Assembly: GCA_030747395.1 (NCBI GenBank)
Contig: JASLKT010000005.1
Coordinates: forward strand, 1-48,625
DNA length: 48,625 nucleotides
Direction of reading: 5' to 3'
From: Candidatus Thalassarchaeaceae archaeon
GTDB taxonomy: Archaea > Thermoplasmatota > Poseidoniia > Poseidoniales > Thalassarchaeaceae
The number at the start of each line of letters is the position of its first letter. Positions within the stretch are counted from its first letter, which is position 1. The position numbers were made by a program, and so were the translations under genes. The notes under the pieces were generated by a model. It was not told where the DNA came from and ran no database searches. It saw nothing but the letters and a program-made list of their open reading frames with translations. Of this stretch, positions 41,271-48,625 are shown in pieces.

Positions 41271-43986
41271 ACCAATGCTTTTTCTGCGGAGATAATGGAC
41301 GTTTCATCCACAGGGGTCGGCGTTCCCCCCTTGGATGCGTCTCTTTCTCGAGAGCCATCTCGTTCCACTTCTTGTAGTAAGCAAACGATTTCTCCGTATC
41401 GACTTCAACGTCACCATACTGTTCATCAGGACCTGGTTTGGAAAGACGAACCTTTTGCAACCAACAGTGCGCACCAGAGATTGGATCTGGTTGGACTGCG
41501 TGCGTAATATTCTGGTGTACGCCACCGTCTCTCCACCAGATTCGGTTTGTGTCAGGGTCCACTGACTCAAAGGGCTGCACGCCACTTACTGTGCGCATAC
41601 GCATCTTTCCATCGCCTTGGTCATCAATCTTGACCTCGTTGGTTAGGAAGCGATTTCCACGATCTTGACTGCGCCTCCAGCGCCCAATGTGGTGACTACA
41701 TCCGACGACACCTGGCTTGATGCTCTCCGTTACCCAAACCTTGTCGACGAACCAACCAATCTCCGTTTCAATCTTGAGAAGGTCGCCCTCTTCAATACCA
41801 AGCTTGGCCGCATCCTTCGGATGAATCCAAATAGGGTTGCGATGGGCAATTTCCACCAACCACTTGGCATTTGCAGAACGAGAATGGATATGTTGAGGTA
41901 ATCGGAAGTTGGGTAACAAGCAGTATTCGTCCTCGCCGGTTAATCTAGAAGGGTGAACCTGACTTTTGACTCTGAAGTGTGGAATGGCGTGTTCAGGATA
42001 ACCAAAATCAATCATGGTCTGTGAATAGAACTCCTGCTTGCCACTGGGTGTTGGCCAGCCTTCCTCCTTGTGCTTCTCATAGGTGGCTGGTTCGATCATG
42101 AATGCGCCATGCTTACGCATGTAATCCAGTTCAGTCACATCCTCTTCTTTGGCCGCCTCAGGTAGCCCTGGGACACGCTCGAATAGGAATTGATAATATT
42201 CATCGATTGTGATTGATTCACCCGGTCTATAGGGTGATTCGAAGTGCTTCTTGATGCCCATTTCCCCATCGGGATCGATACGGAGGCTGAGTTCATTCCA
42301 GAACTCATCTTCCTCCCACACTTCACCGGGATTTATTTCGTAGGTGAAGGTGACATCCTTGCCCTCACGGCGTGCATATTCACGCAAGACGGGTTGGCGG
42401 AAAGCAACCCACTTCCCTGAACTCGTCGCATAGGAATTGACGTCGTGCCGCTCAGAAGCGTGGCCCATTGGCAGAACGTAATCGGCGAAGAAGGCAGTCT
42501 CGTTCCATGTTGGAGTCAGTGCAATGTGACAACCGATGCTGTCTTCATTCTGCAGCATTTCCATCCAAGAGAATCCATCTGGATAGGTCCACACCGGATT
42601 GAATACACGGGTGAAGTAGACATCCATCGTCCCACGTCCATCTTTGACCAAGTGTGGCAGGATGTGACTCATCTCATAGTGGGCCAGCATGTATTCGGGT
42701 GGGAAATGTAACTCGTTCCATCCATCTGGATCAGGAGGGTTGTCGAATAATTCTGGCTTGAATTTGGACCATGAATTGGGTGCGGTACCACCCTCAGTCC
42801 CAACACTACCAGTCAGTACATTGAGGAAGTGCAACGCCCGACTGACCTGCCAACCACCGAGATTCCCAATCGCTGCACTACGCCACACATGTGTGCAAAG
42901 TTGAGTGCCGGCATTCGCCACCGCCTCACCAGCTTCAATGACTTGTTCAACAGGAATGCGACATTCTTCTGCAGCATATTCGGGTGTGTATTCTGCATAT
43001 TCATCGAGCAACAATTCAAGGAATCTTTCGTAGGTGCATTCCTCACTGGAGTGAACGGCTTTCATCCAATCCTGCCAGTTGACTTGATTCTCGACGAAGT
43101 CACGATTGACCAAACCCTTCTCCACAATCATCCGTGCCCAGCACAGGAATAGTGCCGGTTCGGAACCGGGCCACGTTGGCAACCAATGGTCAGCCATCGC
43201 TGCGGTATTGGATAACCGTGGATCAATGACGATCAGTTTGGCACCATCCATCATACCTTCCAAAATTCTCTGTGCGTGAGGATTGAAGTAATGGCCCGTT
43301 TCCAAATGGGAGGACGAGAGTAAGATGACCTTGGCGTTGGCGTGGTCTGGAGATGGTCGATCGTGCTGGTGCCACAATGCGTAACCGGTTCGAGCACCTG
43401 CACTGCAAATGTTGGTGTGTGAATTGTGACCATCCACACCCCATGCCTTGAGGACACGATTGGTGTATCCCTCATGTCCTGGACGACCGACGTGATAGAC
43501 AACTCGATCTTTGGCACCAGTCTTCAGAGAGGTGCGAATCTTGGCGGCAATCTCATCCAATGCTTGACTCCAAGAGATTTGTTCCCAGCCACCCTCACCG
43601 CGCTTTCCAACACGCTTCATCGGGTGCAAGATTCTCTCTGTGTCCTGAATTTGGTTGATTGTGGCTGGTCCTTTGGCACAATTCCGACCGCGTGAACCAG
43701 GGTGATGTGGATTGCCCTCGAACTTCTGAACTTCCCCACTCTCCTTGTCAACATAGGCGAGCAAGCCACAAGCGGATTCGCAGTTGAAGCAAGTGGTTGG
43801 AACCAAACTGTACCGCTTCTCAATTTGCTCAGGCCATGCCTGAGCATCCAGTTCAACATGGTCATTCCACTCTTCAGGAGATGGGAATTTGCGTAGTGGA
43901 GCACCTGTGCCCTGCGGGCTCTTTCTATCCAGATTCGGAATAATCCGCAAATTCTGTGCGATTTTCTCTAGGAATGAACGTGCCAT
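41257..43986 (-). CDS. Molybdopterin-dependent oxidoreductase, catalytic subunit
   Basis: A 909-residue Mo/W-bisPGD enzyme of the DMSO-reductase superfamily. An N-terminal 4Fe-4S site is formed by C66, C69, C73 and C103 (CFNCESAC and RNCAKG). NICSAGARTGY supplies a probable Mo-ligand cysteine, C194, as in the polysulfide/thiosulfate reductase and NapA-type groups. The dinucleotide-binding C-terminal domain (LPNFRLPQHIHSRS on) is complete. There is no twin-arginine signal at the N-terminus (MARSFLEKIAQNL), so it should face the cytoplasm. The substrate is unknown. It starts 11 bp after the FeS-NrfD subunit gene and forms a complex with it. Confidence 0.93.
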   Translation of the reverse strand: MARSFLEKIAQNLRIIPNLDRKSPQGTGAPLRKFPSPEEWNDHVELDAQAWPEQIEKRYSLVPTTCFNCESACGLLAYVDKESGEVQKFEGNPHHPGSRGRNCAKGPATINQIQDTERILHPMKRVGKRGEGGWEQISWSQALDEIAAKIRTSLKTGAKDRVVYHVGRPGHEGYTNRVLKAWGVDGHNSHTNICSAGARTGYALWHQHDRPSPDHANAKVILLSSSHLETGHYFNPHAQRILEGMMDGAKLIVIDPRLSNTAAMADHWLPTWPGSEPALFLCWARMIVEKGLVNRDFVENQVNWQDWMKAVHSSEECTYERFLELLLDEYAEYTPEYAAEECRIPVEQVIEAGEAVANAGTQLCTHVWRSAAIGNLGGWQVSRALHFLNVLTGSVGTEGGTAPNSWSKFKPELFDNPPDPDGWNELHFPPEYMLAHYEMSHILPHLVKDGRGTMDVYFTRVFNPVWTYPDGFSWMEMLQNEDSIGCHIALTPTWNETAFFADYVLPMGHASERHDVNSYATSSGKWVAFRQPVLREYARREGKDVTFTYEINPGEVWEEDEFWNELSLRIDPDGEMGIKKHFESPYRPGESITIDEYYQFLFERVPGLPEAAKEEDVTELDYMRKHGAFMIEPATYEKHKEEGWPTPSGKQEFYSQTMIDFGYPEHAIPHFRVKSQVHPSRLTGEDEYCLLPNFRLPQHIHSRSANAKWLVEIAHRNPIWIHPKDAAKLGIEEGDLLKIETEIGWFVDKVWVTESIKPGVVGCSHHIGRWRRSQDRGNRFLTNEVKIDDQGDGKMRMRTVSGVQPFESVDPDTNRIWWRDGGVHQNITHAVQPDPISGAHCWLQKVRLSKPGPDEQYGDVEVDTEKSFAYYKKWNEMALEKETHPRGERRPLWMKRPLSPQKKHWFMPK

Positions 43987-43997
43987 GATTCTTCACC

Positions 43998-45476
43998 TCA
44001 GAGTAATGGCTCCATCTGGGCCTTTCGCAGCCCTTCCCGAATATGTAGAACACCGAAATTGACCACCACAACGAGTAGGGTCACCGGTACCAAAGTGGTA
44101 ACCACATCTTGTCCGACCAAATTCCCTGACATGGCAGTTTCAACAAGCAGAACAAGTAGGGGCACACACAGGATTGTCATACACCCAAAGAAGGCCATTT
44201 CAAGTAAACCAATAGTGAAAATTTGTAGATTTGATCGGTTCGCCCAAATTGAACGCCCCTTGGCTTGCTTGAGTAACCACCCTGTGTAGGTCCCAGTCAG
44301 AAGGGCTAGAACGATGCCTACACCTCCAATTAAGGGATGCATGGAGGGGTCAATTCCGAACATGAAGATGACGATATGAGCCGTTAGAATGGCCCCGAAG
44401 CCAGTGAGGAAATAGGCGCCAATGACAAGCCAAGATGACCAATTCGGACGCAATAATACGTAGAGGAAACGCTCTGGTCGATCCAAATCCTTGACGAGAA
44501 GAATGCCTGTGAAACCGAGAAGAACCAATGAAGAGACAGCCACGGATTCAATTCCAATCATCAAGTGCCATTCAGGGAACACGAATAGGGAAATCCAGTA
44601 CAGAACATACAATCCACTCGCTGCAGCCTTCGTAGCAATGTAAGCTGCAACTTCGGTATCCCACAAGATTCCCTTGCTTGGTTGATCATAGGCACGGGTG
44701 GCCTTGGGCGAATCACCTTCGAGTTTCTCCATCACATCACGAATGATGGCTTGATCTCGTGGATTTGCCGCCTTTGCCTTCTTTTCCAAGGCAAGTTGAA
44801 CCAACATCGAAGGTGTATCTGCTTCAGCCAATCTCGAATCTGCATACTTGGCAAAATGGCCGACGCCATGAGCTTGGTCTGTCCACATCCCAATCCCCGT
44901 CACTTCTGTTGCATCAGGGTTGAGCATCTCATCACTTGTTTCAACATAGTAGACATTGGGTTTGGTTCCAGCCTCAGGTTTACGCACCTTGACTTCATTC
45001 TCAGCAACGAGAATGGAAATTGGCGACTCTGGGTCATCTAGGTCTCCACTCACAATGGATTCGGTTGGACAGACGATGACACACGCCGGCTCGTAGGCAT
45101 TCTCAACACGGTGAGCACAGTAGTTGCATTTGGCGGCTGTGCCTTGATTTGGATCGATATACAATGCATCGTAAGGACATGCTTGCATACACGACTTACA
45201 GCCAATACACCGGTCATTGTCGAAATCTACAATCCCATCTTCACGCGTAAACAATGCGTAGGTTGGGCAGATGGTTGTGCAAGGTGCATCCTCACAATGG
45301 TTGCAGCGATGGACGCTGAATTCTCTTGAGGAATCAGGATAGGTGCCGGTCTCGATGTACTTGACGTGAGTGCGATTGACACCAATGGGCACATCGTGTT
45401 CGGACTTGCATGCCACCGTGCAAGCGTGGCAACCAATGCAGGTTCGATTGTCGATGACGAATCCATAGTTGACCAT
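43998..45476 (-). CDS. Fused four-cluster ferredoxin and NrfD-like membrane subunit
   Basis: A 492-residue fusion of two subunits that are usually separate. Residues 1-150 are a DmsB/NrfC-type electron-transfer domain with 16 cluster Cys in four groups: C13-C16-C19-C23, C58-C61-C66-C70, C90-C93-C96-C100 and C117-C120-C132-C136, enough for four 4Fe-4S clusters. A linker of about 130 residues, partly charged, leads to a membrane part from about residue 285 with about six to eight helices and the NrfD signature DLDRPERF followed by PNWSSW. NrfD domains exchange electrons with quinones. No Tat signal is present. It sits between the Asp-box lipoprotein and the Mo enzyme genes with 9-11 bp spacers. 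Confidence 0.93.
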   Translation of the reverse strand: MVNYGFVIDNRTCIGCHACTVACKSEHDVPIGVNRTHVKYIETGTYPDSSREFSVHRCNHCEDAPCTTICPTYALFTREDGIVDFDNDRCIGCKSCMQACPYDALYIDPNQGTAAKCNYCAHRVENAYEPACVIVCPTESIVSGDLDDPESPISILVAENEVKVRKPEAGTKPNVYYVETSDEMLNPDATEVTGIGMWTDQAHGVGHFAKYADSRLAEADTPSMLVQLALEKKAKAANPRDQAIIRDVMEKLEGDSPKATRAYDQPSKGILWDTEVAAYIATKAAASGLYVLYWISLFVFPEWHLMIGIESVAVSSLVLLGFTGILLVKDLDRPERFLYVLLRPNWSSWLVIGAYFLTGFGAILTAHIVIFMFGIDPSMHPLIGGVGIVLALLTGTYTGWLLKQAKGRSIWANRSNLQIFTIGLLEMAFFGCMTILCVPLLVLLVETAMSGNLVGQDVVTTLVPVTLLVVVVNFGVLHIREGLRKAQMEPLL

Positions 45477-45485
45477 GCGGTCACC

Positions 45486-46973
45486 TCACATCTTCAGGGT
45501 TGAATTGCCCCCAGCAGGTAAAATATCGAGCATTGTGATGTTGTCACCAAACAAACTTGGTCCGGTGATCCAAGTGCCAATCACAGCTTCCTCATTGTTG
45601 ACATTGTGTGCGAGTGCCACCCATGGACGGCCTTGGTCATCAATTTCGATATCGATGAAATCACCAAATCCACCACAGCGAACATCGCCACAATCATCAG
45701 TCATGTCGAGCATGTCTCCGAATTCATTGACCATGGTAGTGGTAATCAGGGGATAAGTTGCATTGGCGTCAGTAATGGCCCCTAGGAATCCACCCCAACC
45801 TCCGCCATCGGTGAATTCTCCAATGTAAGCAAAGGCGACTCGACCATCTGCACCAGCATGGATTGTTGGGAAACCTGCCTCCTCGATGCCTGGCGCAGCG
45901 ACCATGATAGGTTCTCTCCAAGTATCGCCATGATCTGTGGACCAACTGACCCAGGGCATCATTCCGTCACCAATCCACATCCCGTAGAGGTTGCCAGCAG
46001 CGTCGGTTGCTGTGGCTACTTCGTGGCTGTGCCATCCTTGTTGCATTCCAACTTCTGTTGTAATCGTGTGTTCAGTCCAACTGTATCCGCCATCATCGCT
46101 TGCATAGACTGCTGGACCCTCACAAGAAGGGTTTCCGCGATACACCCAGCCGTCTATGGAGCCAACAACGTGGCCGTGCAACCCACTGCACTGGGTGGTC
46201 AGAGGTGAACCAGGTAATTGCAAATCCCATGTGTGTCCCCCATCTAAGGAACGGGAACACTGAGGACCAGCAATCGAGGTTCCAGTGTTGATGCAATAGA
46301 CATAGATGGTCTCGTAGGAACCTTGGCCATCGACATCTACGGTAGAAGCGATACTTTGGTGATCTTGTGGAGTATAATATCCGTAAGCAGTGAAAGGTGG
46401 ACTCCAAGTGTCTCCTCCATCATCTGAATACTCAACATACATCGATACAAGTGCATGCATGTCGAACTTGACTATGCGGTCCGTCCATGGATCGACATAG
46501 ATGTACGGGTCATTCGAATTGGGGACCTGGCCACCAGGATACACCTGTCCGAATGGACCAACATTTTCCCAAGTCTGCCCTTGATCCTGACTGCGGATAA
46601 TCATCGTCCCTGTGCCTGAACCACCCCAGTTTGTGAACACAATCGTGCCATCAGACAGAATGCCTAGTGTTGGCTCAAAGGTATCGTATCCAGTGCCATA
46701 GTAGGTCCCATTTGCCCAGTAAGGGACGTTGGAACCGTTGAACATGTCCATCGAGAATCCGCGCTCAGCCATGGCCTCTGCATCAAGGATATCAGTGGCA
46801 TTCTGGGAACTAGGACTACCGCCTACGTGATACCAAACACCGGGTGCAATCGCTTCCTCAAATCCGAACGGATGATCAGGTGCAGCGGGAGGTTTGGCAT
46901 CTTCGCCGAAGCACCCCATCAAGGTAGGCAATACGAGTAGTAACACCAAGACAGTGCTCACGCGTGTGCGCAT
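45486..46973 (-). CDS. Secreted lipoprotein with Asp-box (BNR) beta-propeller
   Basis: A 495-residue exported protein. The N-terminal basic-hydrophobic signal ends in a lipobox (L18-M19-G20-C21), so it is probably lipid-anchored on the outside. Five Asp-box repeats are visible: SQDQGQTW, SDDGGDTW, SLDGGHTW, SDDGGYSW and STDHGDTW, giving a six-bladed-propeller-like sialidase fold. The sialidase Arg triad and FRIP motif are not apparent, so a binding or structural role is as likely as glycan hydrolysis. It lies 9 bp upstream of the FeS-NrfD gene. Its ATG abuts a strong inverted repeat at 46974-46992. Confidence 0.88.
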   Translation of the reverse strand: MRTRVSTVLVLLLVLPTLMGCFGEDAKPPAAPDHPFGFEEAIAPGVWYHVGGSPSSQNATDILDAEAMAERGFSMDMFNGSNVPYWANGTYYGTGYDTFEPTLGILSDGTIVFTNWGGSGTGTMIIRSQDQGQTWENVGPFGQVYPGGQVPNSNDPYIYVDPWTDRIVKFDMHALVSMYVEYSDDGGDTWSPPFTAYGYYTPQDHQSIASTVDVDGQGSYETIYVYCINTGTSIAGPQCSRSLDGGHTWDLQLPGSPLTTQCSGLHGHVVGSIDGWVYRGNPSCEGPAVYASDDGGYSWTEHTITTEVGMQQGWHSHEVATATDAAGNLYGMWIGDGMMPWVSWSTDHGDTWREPIMVAAPGIEEAGFPTIHAGADGRVAFAYIGEFTDGGGWGGFLGAITDANATYPLITTTMVNEFGDMLDMTDDCGDVRCGGFGDFIDIEIDDQGRPWVALAHNVNNEEAVIGTWITGPSLFGDNITMLDILPAGGNSTLKM

Positions 46974-46992
46974 AGACCGCCGAAGGCGGTCT
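46974..46992 (-). repeat. 8/3/8 perfect inverted repeat touching the lipoprotein start codon
   Basis: On the minus strand AGACCGCC and GGCGGTCT flank TTC, and the next base is the A of the ATG. It lies 33 bp after the flotillin stop. There is no T-run and no room for a ribosome binding site between the stem and the ATG, so the hairpin would hide the initiation region if formed in the mRNA. Confidence 0.55.
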
Positions 46993-47025
46993 CCGCTTCA
47001 ATCGTTCCGTCGACCTAGAATCCGA

Positions 47026-48429
47026 TTACTCGGAATCTTCAGTTACTGAACCCAAGTATTCGGGCAATTCGACGCCGGCCATCTTGGCAACATCATGCAT
47101 TGGAGGGAGGGTCTGAACAAGGCTGCTCACGAAGTTGGATGTGGCACCCTTACCGTCTTCCCCGTTACCTGAATCCCAAACAGTGATCTTGTCAATCTTG
47201 AGATTCTTGACCGCCTCAACTTGAGCGTTGACCATCGAGTCGACCTTCTCAACCATGAGTAGGGTTGCTGCAGCCTTGGCGTCTCCGCCAGCGCTTGCAA
47301 CAAGCATCTGGTAACCGGATGCTTTGGCTTCCAGAACCTTCTGGATACCTTCAGCTTCTGCGGTATAGCGAGCCAAGATTGCGTCTGCTTCACCACCAGC
47401 GATACGGCGCTGGCGCTCAGCCTCTGCTTCGGCTGCAATCTCAATCTGTGTCTTGGCGATTTCTTCGCGGACGATTTCTTCGGCCTTGAGACGTTCTTGT
47501 TCTAGCAAATACTGTGCCTTCTGAATTTCCATCTCGGCTGTTCTTGATGCGACTTCAGAACGACGCATGGCTTCGGCTTCTTTCTCAGCGAGTGTTGCAT
47601 TGTATTCAGCAATGTTCGCCTTGGAAGTGTTCTCACCTTCAATCGCCAATGACTCTTGGTTCTGAACGAAAATTCGCTGATCTGCACGAGCGGCCTTCTT
47701 ACCCTTCTCTGCCTCAGCCTCGTTCTCTGCAACTTGGATGTCACGTGCACGGTTTGCTTCTGCAGCACCGATTGCACCATCGCGGTCTGCAACTGCGACG
47801 TCAGCCTTTGCTGCGTTGACTGCAGTTGCAGCTGCCTTCTTACCAATGCTCTCGATGTATTCGGAGTCATCTGTAATATCTGTGATGTTCACGTTGATGA
47901 GTTCCAAACCAAGTTTGTGCAACTCATGTCCAACGTTGGTACGAATGGACTCAAGGAAGTTGTCACGGTCTTGGTTAATCTGCTCAATGGTTAGAGATGC
48001 GACGGTCAAACGAAGTTGTCCGAAAATAATCTCAGAGGCCATCTCCTCAATCTGTTGCTTGCTGAGGTGAAGTAGACGTTCTGCTGCATTGTTCATGAGA
48101 ACTGGATCGGTACTGATTCCGACAGTGAATGTGGATGGCACGTGGATACGAATGTTCTGTAACGAAAGTGCATTGGTCAAGTTAATCTGAATTGTCATTG
48201 GAACTAGACTTAGTTTCTTGTAATCCTGAAACAATGGAATCACAAATGTAGCACCACCGTGGATACAACGAGATGCCCTCGCCCCTTTAACGCGACCAAA
48301 CACGACGAGGATTTCGTCGGAGGCACATCGCTTGTAACGCGTTACAAGCATAATAAACATAAATGCCATCAATATCAAAATTGCAAAAATTATCATGACG
48401 CCCCAAGCGCCTGAACCATCATCAGCCAT
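47026..48429 (-). CDS. Flotillin-like SPFH-domain protein
   Basis: A 467-residue membrane scaffold protein. One N-terminal membrane helix (about residues 10-30) is followed by an SPFH/band-7 domain (about 35-200; DEILVVFGRVKG, then FTVGISTDPVLM) and a long Ala/Glu-rich coiled coil (about 205-370) typical of flotillins. The C-terminal part is soluble and acidic. Flotillins organise membrane microdomains as large oligomers. It follows the NfeD-like gene by 8 bp, the pairing seen in bacteria and archaea. Confidence 0.94.
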   Translation of the reverse strand: MADDGSGAWGVMIIFAILILMAFMFIMLVTRYKRCASDEILVVFGRVKGARASRCIHGGATFVIPLFQDYKKLSLVPMTIQINLTNALSLQNIRIHVPSTFTVGISTDPVLMNNAAERLLHLSKQQIEEMASEIIFGQLRLTVASLTIEQINQDRDNFLESIRTNVGHELHKLGLELINVNITDITDDSEYIESIGKKAAATAVNAAKADVAVADRDGAIGAAEANRARDIQVAENEAEAEKGKKAARADQRIFVQNQESLAIEGENTSKANIAEYNATLAEKEAEAMRRSEVASRTAEMEIQKAQYLLEQERLKAEEIVREEIAKTQIEIAAEAEAERQRRIAGGEADAILARYTAEAEGIQKVLEAKASGYQMLVASAGGDAKAAATLLMVEKVDSMVNAQVEAVKNLKIDKITVWDSGNGEDGKGATSNFVSSLVQTLPPMHDVAKMAGVELPEYLGSVTEDSE

Positions 48430-48437
48430 ATCTTACA

Positions 48438-48625
48438 CTACTCCTCTTCTGTTTGTTTTTCGTCTTCAAAACTCCATGGCTCAACAATCAGTGTGTTGCC
48501 AATGACGTCTATGACTCGGATTAAATTTCCTGAATTCAATTGTTCGGATGGGTCTTTTGCGCGCCCCTTTAGGGTACGCAATGTCCCGTCTACTGCGACG
48601 GATACTTCACCAGTCTGACCTGGGC
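48438..48625 (-). CDS. NfeD-like protein, C-terminal end only
   Basis: The last 61 codons of a gene entering from the right edge, ending in TAG at 48440-48438. The visible sequence starts PGQTGEVSVAVDGTLRTLKG and continues through SGNLIRVIDVIGNTLIVEPW, which is the NfeD C-terminal OB-fold (G-x-x-G-E, then G-x-x-L-x-V-x-P). An acidic tail follows. Membrane helices expected upstream lie outside the window. The immediately downstream flotillin gene supports the assignment, as NfeD and SPFH proteins are co-encoded partners. Confidence 0.8.
   Translation of the reverse strand, partial: PGQTGEVSVAVDGTLRTLKGRAKDPSEQLNSGNLIRVIDVIGNTLIVEPWSFEDEKQTEEE

Noticed and set aside
41257-43986. Formate dehydrogenase or periplasmic nitrate reductase
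   Set aside because: The cofactor cysteine context (NICSAGARTG) and partner subunits do not single out either; no Tat signal, no c-type cytochrome and no selenocysteine-type context are seen. Left as unknown substrate.
45486-46973. Functional sialidase
   Set aside because: Asp boxes are present, but the FRIP motif and Arg triad were not found by eye, so an enzymatic name is not supported.
1-48625. CRISPR arrays, insertion sequences, prophage or integrated elements
   Set aside because: No regularly spaced direct repeats, transposase, integrase or phage structural genes were seen. Only one tRNA is present and no duplicated tRNA end (attachment site) is apparent nearby.

Overview
The window is chromosomal DNA from an archaeon, most likely a marine planktonic member of Thermoplasmatota (Marine Group II, Poseidoniales type). 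The domain is set by the information-processing genes: an archaeal/eukaryotic-type release factor aRF1 (NIKS and GGQ motifs), aIF2-beta, class I lysyl-tRNA synthetase, a Trm56-type tRNA methyltransferase, archaeal UMP kinase, a Nog1-like GTPase and a GfcR-type PRTase regulator. The lineage is inferred from the mix of these with bacterial-like metabolism (branched-chain 2-oxoacid dehydrogenase, LipA/LipB, FolB, FolP) and from the very compact layout. No search was possible, so the lineage is an inference.

Layout. 1-2278: 5' part of a large secreted protein on the minus strand, then tRNA-Leu(UAA) and a pteridine-reductase-like SDR. 3379-9318: lipA followed by E1-alpha, E1-beta, E2 and E3 of a branched-chain 2-oxoacid dehydrogenase. 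9319-15434: a TerB-like gene on the opposite strand, then a plus-strand run of lipB, a Bax-inhibitor-1 protein, an aminotransferase, ubiX, an M28 peptidase, a parvulin and folB. 15435-18640: peroxiredoxin, thioredoxin-like and zinc-ribbon proteins and two membrane proteins. 18675-27342: argS, aRF1, pyrH, small zinc-ribbon proteins, a Nog1-like GTPase, a 2Fe-2S protein, nitroreductase, aIF2-beta and dUTPase. 27382-30955: gfcR, lysS and an unknown zinc-ribbon/coiled-coil protein. 30957-37203: a minus-strand operon with a membrane protein, trm56, carA, carB and a stand-alone Smr protein. 37225-41270: folP, traB, thiolase and a TSUP permease. 41257-48625: a minus-strand block with NfeD and flotillin, then an Asp-box lipoprotein, an iron-sulfur/NrfD fusion and a molybdopterin oxidoreductase.

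How the genes work together. LipA, LipB and the lipoyl-bearing E2 make one functional unit: de novo lipoylation of a branched-chain 2-oxoacid dehydrogenase, plausibly linked to the thiolase further on. FolB, FolP and the pteridine-reductase-like SDR are scattered but together suggest de novo reduced-folate synthesis by bacterial-type enzymes. CarAB, PyrH, Dut and GfcR belong to nucleotide metabolism. The lipoprotein/FeS-NrfD/Mo-enzyme cluster encodes a membrane quinone-linked redox complex with an unknown substrate and an unusual composition.

No stretch over 300 bases lacks a gene. I saw no CRISPR array, insertion sequence, phage gene or rRNA. A recurring structural feature is a set of short perfect inverted repeats, mostly with 3-nt loops, in the few intergenic gaps.
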